39,816 bases of DNA from UBA4719 sp035654835 (lineage in GTDB: Bacteria > Actinomycetota > Actinomycetes > Actinomycetales > Dermatophilaceae). Below, piece by piece: positions 6,012 through 14,595 of this stretch. The DNA lies in assembly GCA_035654835.1 (NCBI GenBank), contig DASRVZ010000045.1, positions 1-39,816 of the forward strand. The letters are read 5' to 3'. Position 1 is the stretch's first letter. Every line of letters begins with the position of its first letter. The notes under the pieces are model-generated. The model saw nothing but the letters and a program-made list of their open reading frames with translations, had not been told where the DNA came from and searched no databases. A program made the translations under genes and the position numbers.

Positions 6012-8252
6012 TCAGCGCTGCAGCTCGAGCACGGTCATCCGGTGCGCCGCGCGCGTGAGGGCGACATACAGAACGCGGACGCCGCCTGGAGACTCAGCGG
6101 TGATCTCCGCCGGATCCACGATGACCGTGGCGTCGTACTCCAGACCCTTGGTCGACATCGGGTCGACGACGTTGACGCGACCCGAGGAGACGTCCACCGC
6201 TGACCTGATCGATGCGGTCCAGGCTGCGGGGGAGATCACGGCAATCGACCCCGTGACCTCGCCCAGCAGCACCTCCACCGCCTGCGCGACGGCGGCCGGC
6301 ATCCCATCTCCGGTCACCGATGTGACGGTCGGCCAGACGCCGGTCTCGCGCACGGCCAGCGGGAAGTCGGCGTCAGGCACCTCAGCCCTGATCACGTCGG
6401 CCGCGTAGTCGAAGATCTCGCGCGCGTTGCGGTAGTTGGTATCCATGTGGAACAGCGAGCGCACCTGGCTGCCGAAAGCCTGCTCGCGTGCCTGATGTGC
6501 TTCATCGGCGTCGGGCCATGAGGCCTGCGCAGCGTCCCCGACCACGGTCCATGACGACCAGCGACCGCGACGCCCGAGCATCCGCCACTGCATGGGGGAG
6601 ATGTCCTGCGCTTCGTCGATCAGCACATGTGCGTACTCGTTGGGCTGCTCCAGCCTGCCGTTCGTCAGCCGCTCCCGCATGGTGTGGGGGGTGACCTGGT
6701 AGCCGGTGGGGTTCGACTCCCAGGCGGCACGGGCTGTTGAAGGGTCGAACACGCGCTGCCCGGTGAAGTCGTCGACCTCCTCGACCTCGTAGAAGCCGCG
6801 CTCTTCCCGGTCGGCCTTGCGCATCGGGCCGAGTCGGTTCGCGAGGTCATCGATCAGGGCGACATCGGCGACGGACCAGGTCCCGGTGTCGATCGACGTC
6901 CGGACCGAGTCACTCAGGAGCGTGGCCTCGGCAGGGCTCAGCACGCCAGCTGCGTAGCGCTGCGTTCGCGCCGGATCGGCCAGCCACAGCAGTACCTCGC
7001 GCGCATCCAGCGGCCGCCACCACTGGCTCACGAAGGCTTCCACGTCCATGTGTTCGAGGAACTTCTCCATGAACACCGAGTGCTCGCCCTCGGGGTTGTC
7101 GGCCCACGCGGCCTCGGCCAAGGCCTGGGTCGCGGCATCCAGGGCGAGGTTGCGCTGGTGAGTGCGCAGCACCTGCGCGCGGACGCGGTCCAGGACGTCG
7201 GAGTCGAGCCGGATCGCACGCCCGGCGACGAAGACGCGCAGATGTGTTGGCGTGTCGGGAGGGACGTCGCGGGCCACCCGCGAGAGGATCCGCCGAATCT
7301 TCAGCGAGCCCTTGACCGCGGCGACCGCCGGAGGGTCGAGCCGCTCGGTGGTGATCCCCTCGACCACGTCGCCAAGTGACCGCAGTGTCACTGATTCCTC
7401 GCCCAGCGAGGGCAGGACCCGCTCGATGTATGCCGTGTAGGCCGCGGACGGCCCCACGACCAGGATCCCACCGGACTCGAACCGGCGCCGATCGGAATAC
7501 AGGAGGTATGCCGCGCGGTGCAGCGCCACGACCGTCTTGCCTGTGCCGGGGCCTCCGGTGATCTCCGTGACCCCTCGCGCGGGTGCTCTAATGGCCTCAT
7601 CCTGATGGCGCTGGATGGTGGCGACGATGTCGCGCATACGGGCGCCGCGGCTTCGGGTCAGGGCGGCCATCAGCGCGCCGTCACCGACGACCACGAGGTC
7701 GTCCGGCGCCTCGGGGACCATCAGGTCGTCCTCGATGCCGACGACGTCGGAACCCTTGCAGCGCAACACCCTTCGTCGCAGGACGCCGAGGGGTTCGACA
7801 GGTGTGGAGCGATAGAAGGGCGCTGCGGCGGGCGCACGCCAGTCGATCACCAACGACTCGTAGTCGTCATCACGGACGCCCAGGCGACCCACATAACGAA
7901 CCTCGCGGTCAGCGCCGTCGGAGGGGCCGCCATCGAGGTCCAGCCGACCGAACACGAGGCCTTCGTACTGCATCTCGAGCGTGGCGCGTCGCCTGTTGGC
8001 GTTGAACACCAAGGCGTCTCGTTCGAACAGGCCGGTGATCTCCTCGTCGCGGACGTCGCCGGTGCGAGAGATCCTGCCGCGGGCAAGGCCCTCGGCCTCC
8101 ACCAACGAGGCTCGCTCCGACGCTTTGCCGAGCTCGGTATAGACCTTGTCGACATGGGCTTGCTCGATGGCGATCTGCGCCGCGACGGCGTCCGGGGTCG
8201 CCGGGGTGCCGGGGTGCGTCGAAGAGTCAATCGGTTTTTGCGAGACAGTCAC
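6012..8252 (-). CDS. HelR/HelD-type RNA polymerase-associated helicase (UvrD/Rep superfamily 1)
   Basis: 746 aa. The order of parts matches HelD-family proteins that enter RNA polymerase channels and remove it from DNA; HelR members of actinobacteria also protect RNA polymerase from rifamycins. An N-terminal coiled-coil-like stretch (IAIEQAHVDKVYTELGKASE) fits the secondary-channel arm. Walker A is GGPGTGKT (about 232-239), Walker B VLIDEAQDISPMQW (about 545), with VVGDAAQASWPD, TNYRNAREIF and LYVALTRAAHRM as later SF1 motifs. The start chosen is a GTG at 8252 with GGCGGAG before it; an upstream extension to 8339 lacks a ribosome site and would cover the palindromes. It is monocistronic. Rifamycin resistance is a family-level inference, not shown here. 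Confidence 0.88.
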   Translation of the reverse strand: MTVSQKPIDSSTHPGTPATPDAVAAQIAIEQAHVDKVYTELGKASERASLVEAEGLARGRISRTGDVRDEEITGLFERDALVFNANRRRATLEMQYEGLVFGRLDLDGGPSDGADREVRYVGRLGVRDDDYESLVIDWRAPAAAPFYRSTPVEPLGVLRRRVLRCKGSDVVGIEDDLMVPEAPDDLVVVGDGALMAALTRSRGARMRDIVATIQRHQDEAIRAPARGVTEITGGPGTGKTVVALHRAAYLLYSDRRRFESGGILVVGPSAAYTAYIERVLPSLGEESVTLRSLGDVVEGITTERLDPPAVAAVKGSLKIRRILSRVARDVPPDTPTHLRVFVAGRAIRLDSDVLDRVRAQVLRTHQRNLALDAATQALAEAAWADNPEGEHSVFMEKFLEHMDVEAFVSQWWRPLDAREVLLWLADPARTQRYAAGVLSPAEATLLSDSVRTSIDTGTWSVADVALIDDLANRLGPMRKADREERGFYEVEEVDDFTGQRVFDPSTARAAWESNPTGYQVTPHTMRERLTNGRLEQPNEYAHVLIDEAQDISPMQWRMLGRRGRWSSWTVVGDAAQASWPDADEAHQAREQAFGSQVRSLFHMDTNYRNAREIFDYAADVIRAEVPDADFPLAVRETGVWPTVTSVTGDGMPAAVAQAVEVLLGEVTGSIAVISPAAWTASIRSAVDVSSGRVNVVDPMSTKGLEYDATVIVDPAEITAESPGGVRVLYVALTRAAHRMTVLELQR

Positions 8253-8283
8253 TGCTCCGCCTGAGTCGTGTTGTGGAACGATG

Positions 8284-8324
8284 CCCTTCGACCGAAGGGG
8301 CCGGGAACATTGGCCGGGCCAATG
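8284..8324. promoter_or_regulatory. Two palindromes upstream of the helicase gene
   Basis: CCCTTCG (8284-8290) and CGAAGGG (8293-8299) form a 7-bp inverted repeat with a 2-base gap. CATTGGCC (8308-8315) and GGCCAATG (8317-8324) form an 8-bp inverted repeat with a 1-base gap. They lie 32-72 bases before the GTG start, in the promoter/leader region, and look like an operator and a leader hairpin. Confidence 0.5.
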
Positions 8325-8456
8325 GGCCGGCATGGCCAACCCACAAGTCTAGTGTCTGGCGAGGCCCCCTGCAGCCAGTTGGTCGACAAGCGCATCCGTC
8401 GGGGTAGCCAACCATCCTGCCTAGCGGGGCGTCGCGCACACCGTGCGCCGGTCGCC

Positions 8457-8462
8457 TAGGCT
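8457..8462 (+). promoter_or_regulatory. -10 hexamer TAGGCT of purD (leaderless)
   Basis: TAGGCT is followed by 7 bases and the purD GTG; no Shine-Dalgarno is present. The geometry fits transcription starting at or within a base of the start codon. Confidence 0.6.
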
Positions 8463-8469
8463 TCCGACC

Positions 8470-9750
8470 GTGAAGGTTCTCGTCATTGGCACCGGTGCTC
8501 GTGAGCACGCCATCGTCAAGGCTCTGACTCTCGACCCGTCCGTCGACGCCGTCATCGCCGCACCCGGCAACCCTGGTATTGACGCCATCGCGTTGTGCCG
8601 TGAGCTGCCGCAGGGCCTGCTGGACGGCGCGGGGGTTGCGGCTCTCGCCGCGTCACTAGACGTCGATCTGGTTGTCGTCGGGCCGGAGGCGCCCCTCGTC
8701 GCGGGCGTGGCCGACGCAGTGCGGGAGCGCGGTATCGCCTGCTTCGGGCCGTCCGCGGAGGCGGCCATGCTCGAGGGGAGCAAGGCGTTCGCCAAAGAGG
8801 TCATGGCAGCCGCGGGCGTGCCCACCGCCCTGGCGCACGTCTGCACCACCGTCGAAGAAGTGGCCGGAGCCCTGGACGCTCTCGGGGCGCCATACGTCGT
8901 CAAGGACGATGGACTGGCCGCCGGCAAGGGTGTCGTCGTGACGGACAACCGCTTGAGCGCTCTCGCCCACGCTGTTCAGTGTCTTGACAAGACGAATGGG
9001 CGGATCGTCGTCGAGGAGTTCCTGGACGGGCCTGAGATCTCGGTGTTCTGCATCACGGACGGCACCACGGTGGTGCCAATGGCTCCGGCGCAGGACTTCA
9101 AACGGCTGTCGGACGACGACAAGGGCCCCAATACCGGCGGCATGGGCGCCTACTCACCGTTGGACTGGGCTCCCAGATCCCTGGTCCAGGACGTCGTGGA
9201 TCGTGTCGCTCAGCCGACCATCGACGAGATGCGCCATCGCGGGACGCCATTCGTCGGAGTGCTGTACGTCGGGCTCGCCCTCACCTCACGGGGGATGAGG
9301 GTGATCGAGTTCAACGCCCGGTTCGGCGACCCGGAGACGCAGGTCGTCCTGGCTCGTCTGGCCACACCCCTTGGCGGCTTGTTGCATGCGGCCGCTGTCG
9401 GCAAGCTCGACGAGGTCGCCTCTCTTCGATGGCGTCCGGAGCACGCCGTGACCGTGGTCGTGGCGTCCAAGGGTTACCCCGAGTCACCTCGCTCCGGTGA
9501 CGTCATCGAGGGCCTCCCCGAGATCGGCGGGGACGCGTACGTTCTGCACGCGGGAACCGCCATCGGGCAGGACGGCTCCCTCGTGTCCGCGGGTGGTCGC
9601 ATCCTGTCCGTCGTCGCGACCGGCGCAGATCTGGCTCAGGCCCGCGACCGCGCCTACGTCGCCGTTGACCGGATCAGGGTCAAGGGTTCGCAGCACCGCA
9701 CCGACATCGCGCTGGCAGCCCAGCGCGGCGAGATCCCCGTCCTGCTATGA
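8470..9750 (+). CDS. purD: Phosphoribosylamine-glycine ligase (GAR synthetase)
   Basis: ATP-grasp enzyme joining glycine to phosphoribosylamine, second step of purine synthesis. It is 426 aa from the GTG at 8470. The start is placed so the protein begins at the KVLVIGTGAREHAI nucleotide-fold block; an ATG at 8443 would add nine residues with no ribosome site. VVGPEAPLVAGVAD, FGPSAEAAMLEGSKAFAK, YVVKDDGLAAGKGVVV (ATP-grasp), NTGGMGAYSP and VIEFNARFGDPETQ (metal site) are all intact. It heads the purD-C-S-Q-L run and ends in an ATGA overlap with a possible purC start. Confidence 0.96.
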   Translation: MKVLVIGTGAREHAIVKALTLDPSVDAVIAAPGNPGIDAIALCRELPQGLLDGAGVAALAASLDVDLVVVGPEAPLVAGVADAVRERGIACFGPSAEAAMLEGSKAFAKEVMAAAGVPTALAHVCTTVEEVAGALDALGAPYVVKDDGLAAGKGVVVTDNRLSALAHAVQCLDKTNGRIVVEEFLDGPEISVFCITDGTTVVPMAPAQDFKRLSDDDKGPNTGGMGAYSPLDWAPRSLVQDVVDRVAQPTIDEMRHRGTPFVGVLYVGLALTSRGMRVIEFNARFGDPETQVVLARLATPLGGLLHAAAVGKLDEVASLRWRPEHAVTVVVASKGYPESPRSGDVIEGLPEIGGDAYVLHAGTAIGQDGSLVSAGGRILSVVATGADLAQARDRAYVAVDRIRVKGSQHRTDIALAAQRGEIPVLL

Positions 9751-9800
9751 AAGGTCCCGCTATGAGTCCCGCTGTGAAAGGTTCCGCCATGAGTGGGCCG
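9747..9800 (+). repeat. 27-bp imperfect tandem duplication at the purC start
   Basis: Two 27-base units (9747-9773 and 9774-9800) match at 18 of their first 21 bases and diverge after that. Each holds an AAAGG ribosome site and an in-frame ATG eight bases later (9762 and 9789), so the purC initiation region is doubled. Confidence 0.75.
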
Positions 9801-10706
9801 TTGGAGCTGCCCGGCTACGCCCGCGTCTACTCGGGCAAGGTGCGCGAGCTCTACGCACCGATCGACTCGTCGACCGGTGCCACCAGCCAGGACCAGCTGC
9901 TGCTCGTGGCGACGGATCGGATCTCGGCGTTCGACTACATCCTGGACAGCGAGATCCCCGACAAGGGCAAGGTTCTGACCCAGCTCTCCCTCTGGTGGTT
10001 CGAGCAGCTGACTGACATCATCCCGAACCACGTGATCTCCACCGAGGTTCCGCAGGCCGTGGCCGGGCGTGCGGTCCTCGTCCAGCGGCTCGACATGGTG
10101 CCGGTCGAATGCATCGGACGGGCCTATCTGACCGGCAGCGGACTGACGGAGTACCGCGAGTCGTCCTCCGTCTGTGGTGTTCCCCTGCCTGCCGGGCTGG
10201 TGGATGGTTCCCTGCTGCCCTCGCCGATCTTCACGCCGTCGACCAAAGCCCCGATCGGCGAGCACGACGAGCCGATGACGTTTGACGAGGTCGCAGCCGA
10301 GATCGGTATGCCGGTCGCCGAACGCGTGCGAGACCTCACCATTGCGATCCTCAAGCGCGGCAACGAGATTGCCGCCGACCGTGGCATCCTGCTGGCCGAC
10401 ACCAAGGTGGAGTTCGGTTTCGACAGAAGGCGCCCTGACGCCGACGGCTACCCGTTGATCGTGCTCGCCGACGAGGTGCTCACCCCCGACTCGTCGCGAT
10501 TCTGGCCAGCCGTCTCCTGGCAGCCCGGTCGGCCGCAGGACTCCTACGACAAGCAGTTCGTCCGCGACTGGCTCACCTCGTCGGCCAGCGGCTGGGACAG
10601 GTCGTCCGGTGACGCGCCGCCCGCGCTCCCCGACCACATCGTCGAAGCCACCCGGTCGAAGTATGTCGAGGCCTACGAGTCACTGACCGGTCAAACCTTC
10701 GCCTGA
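9789..10706 (+). CDS. purC: SAICAR synthetase
   Basis: Phosphoribosylaminoimidazole-succinocarboxamide synthase: joins aspartate to CAIR with ATP. It is 305 aa from the ATG at 9789, which has AAAGG eight bases before it and precedes the family start LPGYARVYSGKVRELY. DRISAFDYILD, VECIGRAYLTGSG, DTKVEFGF and DEVLTPDSSRFWP are the family blocks; the long C-terminus (SWQPGRPQDSYDKQFVRDWL) is also typical. In-frame ATGs at 9747 (overlapping the purD stop) and 9762 are alternatives, giving up to 14 extra residues. A 51-base gap separates it from purS. Confidence 0.96.
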   Translation: MSGPLELPGYARVYSGKVRELYAPIDSSTGATSQDQLLLVATDRISAFDYILDSEIPDKGKVLTQLSLWWFEQLTDIIPNHVISTEVPQAVAGRAVLVQRLDMVPVECIGRAYLTGSGLTEYRESSSVCGVPLPAGLVDGSLLPSPIFTPSTKAPIGEHDEPMTFDEVAAEIGMPVAERVRDLTIAILKRGNEIAADRGILLADTKVEFGFDRRRPDADGYPLIVLADEVLTPDSSRFWPAVSWQPGRPQDSYDKQFVRDWLTSSASGWDRSSGDAPPALPDHIVEATRSKYVEAYESLTGQTFA

Positions 10707-10757
10707 CCATCCCATAAACTTCACGTGACCAAGCCACGCACCTGAGGAGCACCTCGC

Positions 10758-11039
10758 ATGGGAAACGTCGTCGTCGACGTGATGCTCAAGTCCGAGATTC
10801 TCGACCCCCAAGGGCAGGCCGTCGCCTTCGCCTTGCCGCGGTTGGGTTTCAACCAGTTCACCGACGTCCGTCAGGGCAAGCGGTTCGTCCTGACCGTCGA
10901 GGGTGAGGTCACCGACGAGGTGCTGGCCGCCGCGCGCGAGGCCGCCGAGACGATGTTGTCCAACCCCGTCATCGAGGACGTTGTCAGCGTCCGGGTGGAG
11001 TCACCTCTGGATTCGACCTCCGCGGAGTCGCAGGTATGA
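10758..11039 (+). CDS. purS: FGAM synthetase subunit PurS
   Basis: Small bridging subunit that ties PurQ glutaminase to PurL in phosphoribosylformylglycinamidine synthetase. It is 93 aa, slightly longer than the usual 80-85 because of a C-terminal tail (PLDSTSAESQV). It begins VVVDVMLKSEILDPQGQAV and contains the DVRQGKRFVL block. GAGGAG about 8 bases before the ATG is a strong ribosome site. The stop overlaps purQ (ATGA), implying coupled translation. Confidence 0.95.
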   Translation: MGNVVVDVMLKSEILDPQGQAVAFALPRLGFNQFTDVRQGKRFVLTVEGEVTDEVLAAAREAAETMLSNPVIEDVVSVRVESPLDSTSAESQV

Positions 11040-11719
11040 GGATCGGCGTCGTGACCTTCCCGGGTTCGCTGGATGACCACGACGCCCGCCGGGCCGTCCG
11101 CATCGCCGGTGGCGAGCCCGTAACGCTGTGGCATGGTGACGACTCGCTGCGCGATGTCGACGCGGTCGTCCTGCCCGGCGGCTTCTCCTATGGCGACTAC
11201 TTGCGTGCGGGTGCCATCGCACGGTTCGCACCGGTCATGTCCGCGCTGGTCCCGGCCGCCAAGGGTGGGCTGCCGGTGCTGGGCATCTGCAACGGCTTCC
11301 AGATCCTGTGTGAGTCGCACCTGCTGCCGGGAGCGATGATCCAGAACGACCACCGCACCTTCATCTGTCGCGACCAGCGCCTGCGCGTCGAGAACGCCAC
11401 GACCGCCTGGACCTCGGACTTCATGCCGGGCGAAGAGATCACCATCGTCCTGAAGAACCAGGACGGCCAGTACGTCGCCGACGAGGCGACTCTCGACGAG
11501 CTCGAAGGTGAGGGCAGGGTGACGTTCCGCTACGTCGTCGAGGAGGGCGGCCGCAATCCCAACGGCTCCTATCGTGACATCGCCGGCATCACCAACGAGC
11601 GCGGAAACGTGGTCGGCCTGATGCCCCACCCCGAGCACTCCATCGAGGAGGGCTACGGCCCGTCCCTGGACGGCCTCACGTTCTTCACATCCGTCCTGAA
11701 GTCAGTGGTGAACGCGTGA
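11036..11719 (+). CDS. purQ: FGAM synthetase glutaminase subunit PurQ
   Basis: Class I glutamine amidotransferase that feeds ammonia to PurL. It is 227 aa. The triad is visible: nucleophile Cys85 in GICNGFQIL, and His198 and Glu200 in MPHPEHS. VVLPGGFSYGDYLRAGAIA is the oxyanion-side block. It starts inside the purS stop and its own stop overlaps the purL GTG, so PurS, PurQ and PurL are made in step, as expected for one complex. Confidence 0.97.
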   Translation: MRIGVVTFPGSLDDHDARRAVRIAGGEPVTLWHGDDSLRDVDAVVLPGGFSYGDYLRAGAIARFAPVMSALVPAAKGGLPVLGICNGFQILCESHLLPGAMIQNDHRTFICRDQRLRVENATTAWTSDFMPGEEITIVLKNQDGQYVADEATLDELEGEGRVTFRYVVEEGGRNPNGSYRDIAGITNERGNVVGLMPHPEHSIEEGYGPSLDGLTFFTSVLKSVVNA

Positions 11720-14031
11720 CCTTCGTGGCCAAGACCAACATCGACACGGTCGAGCATGCCTCGACAACCACAGACGCCCAGCAGCCCTGGGCCGCGCTCG
11801 GGCTGAAGGCCGACGAGTACGAGCGCATCCGCGAGATTCTCGGCCGGCGTCCCACCATTGCCGAGCTGGCGATGTACTCCGTCATGTGGTCCGAGCACTG
11901 CTCGTACAAGTCCTCCAAGGTCCACCTGGCGCAGTTCAGCGAGAACACCACCGACGAGATGAACGAGAAGCTTCTGGTCGGCATCGGCGAGAACGCCGGC
12001 GTCGTCGACATCGGGGACGGCTGGGCGGTGACCTTCAAGGTCGAGAGCCACAACCACCCGTCATACATCGAGCCCTACCAGGGTGCCGCGACCGGCGTCG
12101 GCGGCATCGTCCGCGACATCATGTCGATGGGGGCGCGCCCGATTGCCGTCATGGACTCGTTGCGGTTCGGCGCCATTGACCACGCGGACACGCTGCGGGT
12201 CCTCCCGGGCATCGTCGCCGGGGTCGGCGGCTACGGCAACTGCCTCGGTCTGCCCAACATCGGCGGCGAGGTCGTCTTCGACTCCTGCTACCAGGGCAAC
12301 CCGCTGGTCAACGCGCTCTCGGTCGGCAAGATGCGGATCGAGGACATCCACCTCGCCAAGGCTTCCGGCGTCGGCAACCTTGTCATCCTGTTCGGCGCCA
12401 AGACCGGTGGCGACGGCATCGGCGGGGTCTCCGTCCTCGCCTCCGAGACGTTTGACGCCGACGGTCCGGCCAAGCGCCCGGCGGTCCAGGTCGGCGATCC
12501 CTTTGCCGAGAAGGTGCTGATCGAGTGCTGCCTGGACCTGTATGCCGCCCACGTGGTCGACGGCATCCAGGACCTCGGTGGTGCCGGATTGTCTTGTGCG
12601 ACAAGCGAGCTCGCGTCCAACGGTGACGGCGGCATGCGCGTCTGGCTTGATCGGGTCCCGTTGCGTGACACCTCGCTTCGCGTCGAGGAGATCCTCATGT
12701 CAGAGTCCCAGGAACGGATGATGGCAGTCGTCGAGCCGGCCAAGCTCGAGGAGTTCATGGCGATCACCAAGCGTTGGGACGTCGAGGCGACCGTGGTCGG
12801 TGAGGTCACCGACGGCAAGCACCTCGAGGTCTTCTGGGGCGACGAGCTGATCATCGACGTGCCGCCGCGCTCCGTGGCCCACGAGGGACCCATCTACAAC
12901 CGCCCGATGCAGCGACCGGCATACCTGGATGCGTTGCAGGGCAACGTTCCTGATGATCTGGCTCGCCCCGCGGACGGCGAGGGGCTCAAGGCGGCGCTGC
13001 TGTCGCTGATGGCCTCGCCGAACCTCTGCGACAAGTCCTGGATCACCAACCAGTACGACCGCTACGTCATGGGCAACACCGCGCTCGCGATGCCCGACGA
13101 CTCCGGCGTGGTGCGCGTCGACGAGGAGACCGGCCGCGGCGTCGCGATCTCGACCGACTGCAACAGCCGCTACGCCAAGCTCGACCCGTATGCCGGTGCG
13201 CAGCTCGCGCTGGCCGAGGCCTATCGCAACGTCGCGACTGCCGGGGCCGTGCCGCTGGCGATCTCGGACTGCCTGAACTTCGGCTCGCCGGAGGACCCGG
13301 GTGTCATGTGGCAGTTCGCAGAGGCCGTGCGGGGCATCGCGCAGGGCTGCAGGACGCTGGGCATCCCGGTGACCGGCGGCAACGTCTCGCTGTACAACCA
13401 GACCGGCGACGTCGCGATCCATCCGACCCCCCTGGTGGCTGTCCTCGGCGTCATGGACGACGTGGCCCGACGGACGCCATCAGGCTGGAAGGCAACCGTT
13501 TCAGTGGAGTCCGGCCAGGCCATCTACCTGCTGGGCACCACCGCCGACGAGTTCGGTGGATCGGCCTGGACCCAGGTCGCGCACGACCACCTCGGTGGCC
13601 TGCCACCGCGGGTTGACCTCGAGCGTGAGCGTCAGCTCGGCGAGATCCTGGTGAACGCCTCCCGCGATGGCCTCGTCGTGGCCGCGCACGACCTGTCCGA
13701 GGGTGGCCTCGCGGTCGCCCTGGCGGAGGCGTCCCTGCGCAACGGGGTCGGTGCCCGGATCTCGCTGGACGAGGTCTCGCAGCGCGATGGCGTGGACGCG
13801 TTCACGTTGTTGTTCAGCGAGTCGACCGGCCGCGCGATCGTTGCCGTGCCGGCCACTGCCGAGGCGCGGTTCACCGACCTGTGCACGGCGACAGGCTTTG
13901 CCCATGCCCGCATCGGCGTGGTTGACGGTGAGGCCGGGGCGCTGGACGTGCAGGGTCACTTCACCCTGCCGCTGGATGAGCTGCGCACGGTTCACACCTC
14001 GACACTGCCGGCCATCTTCGCCTCACGCTGA
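11716..14031 (+). CDS. purL: FGAM synthetase large subunit PurL (small-type)
   Basis: Converts FGAR to FGAM using ATP and ammonia from PurQ. It is 771 aa, normal for the PurL that works with PurS and PurQ. It begins with GTG at 11716 overlapping the purQ stop (GTGA). SVMWSEHCSYKSSK, KVESHNHPSYIEPYQGAATG, GVGGYGNCLGLPNIGGE, DLGGAGLSCATSELA, ISDCLNFGSPEDP and PVTGGNVSLYNQT are family blocks in the right order, and the C-terminal AIRS-like half (HDLSEGGLAVALAEA) is intact. A 2H phosphoesterase gene follows after 15 bases. Confidence 0.97.
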   Translation: MTFVAKTNIDTVEHASTTTDAQQPWAALGLKADEYERIREILGRRPTIAELAMYSVMWSEHCSYKSSKVHLAQFSENTTDEMNEKLLVGIGENAGVVDIGDGWAVTFKVESHNHPSYIEPYQGAATGVGGIVRDIMSMGARPIAVMDSLRFGAIDHADTLRVLPGIVAGVGGYGNCLGLPNIGGEVVFDSCYQGNPLVNALSVGKMRIEDIHLAKASGVGNLVILFGAKTGGDGIGGVSVLASETFDADGPAKRPAVQVGDPFAEKVLIECCLDLYAAHVVDGIQDLGGAGLSCATSELASNGDGGMRVWLDRVPLRDTSLRVEEILMSESQERMMAVVEPAKLEEFMAITKRWDVEATVVGEVTDGKHLEVFWGDELIIDVPPRSVAHEGPIYNRPMQRPAYLDALQGNVPDDLARPADGEGLKAALLSLMASPNLCDKSWITNQYDRYVMGNTALAMPDDSGVVRVDEETGRGVAISTDCNSRYAKLDPYAGAQLALAEAYRNVATAGAVPLAISDCLNFGSPEDPGVMWQFAEAVRGIAQGCRTLGIPVTGGNVSLYNQTGDVAIHPTPLVAVLGVMDDVARRTPSGWKATVSVESGQAIYLLGTTADEFGGSAWTQVAHDHLGGLPPRVDLERERQLGEILVNASRDGLVVAAHDLSEGGLAVALAEASLRNGVGARISLDEVSQRDGVDAFTLLFSESTGRAIVAVPATAEARFTDLCTATGFAHARIGVVDGEAGALDVQGHFTLPLDELRTVHTSTLPAIFASR

Positions 14032-14046
14032 CCTGGGCCGGTCCAC

Positions 14047-14595
14047 GTGGATACGGTCCTTGGCAGTGGCCTCATCATCGAAGTTCCTGAGGCCGAGCCG
14101 GCTGTTGGTGAACCTCGTTCGCGGCTGGACGGCAGTGCTCGGCTCGGGATCCCGGCCCACATCACCGTGCTCTTCCCCTTCATGCCTCCCGCGGATGTCG
14201 ACGACGCTGTGCTGTGCCGGCTCGCCGGCATCTTTGCGGCCGTGCCGGCGTTCGAGCACCGTCTTGTGCGCACGAGCTGGTTCGGTGAGGACGTTCTGTG
14301 GCTCGAGCCCGACGATGATGCTCCATTCCGTTCGCTCACCGAGTCGGTTCATCAGGCGTTCCCGGACTATCCGCCTTTCGGCGGCCAGTACGAGGACGTG
14401 GTTCCACACCTGACGATCGCCGACCGATGCCCTCTCGACCAGATGCAGGCCGCCGCGCTTCGTGTCGAGCAATACCTGCCGATCAGCTGCGTGGCGACTG
14501 GCGTCTCATTGATGGTCCAGCGCGACGTCTCAGGCGTCTGGACTCGCTCCGACTGGTTCGCGCTCGGCGGTATCAGCGGTCTCGACCTGAGCTGA
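14047..14595 (+). CDS. 2H phosphoesterase / LigT-like (2'-5' RNA ligase superfamily)
   Basis: 182 aa with the two HxT-type motifs that define the superfamily: AHITVLFPF (about residue 38) and PHLTIAD (about residue 119). Members cleave or join 2'-5' linkages or cyclic phosphodiesters in RNA or nucleotides; the substrate here is unknown. The GTG start lies 15 bases after purL with no evident ribosome site, so it probably depends on purL translation. Its last 66 bases overlap the end of the CtaA-like gene on the other strand. Confidence 0.75.
   Translation: MDTVLGSGLIIEVPEAEPAVGEPRSRLDGSARLGIPAHITVLFPFMPPADVDDAVLCRLAGIFAAVPAFEHRLVRTSWFGEDVLWLEPDDDAPFRSLTESVHQAFPDYPPFGGQYEDVVPHLTIADRCPLDQMQAAALRVEQYLPISCVATGVSLMVQRDVSGVWTRSDWFALGGISGLDLS

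Noticed and set aside
8253..8469. Canonical rifamycin-associated element before the helicase
   Set aside because: No clear match by eye; the two palindromes found have different sequences.
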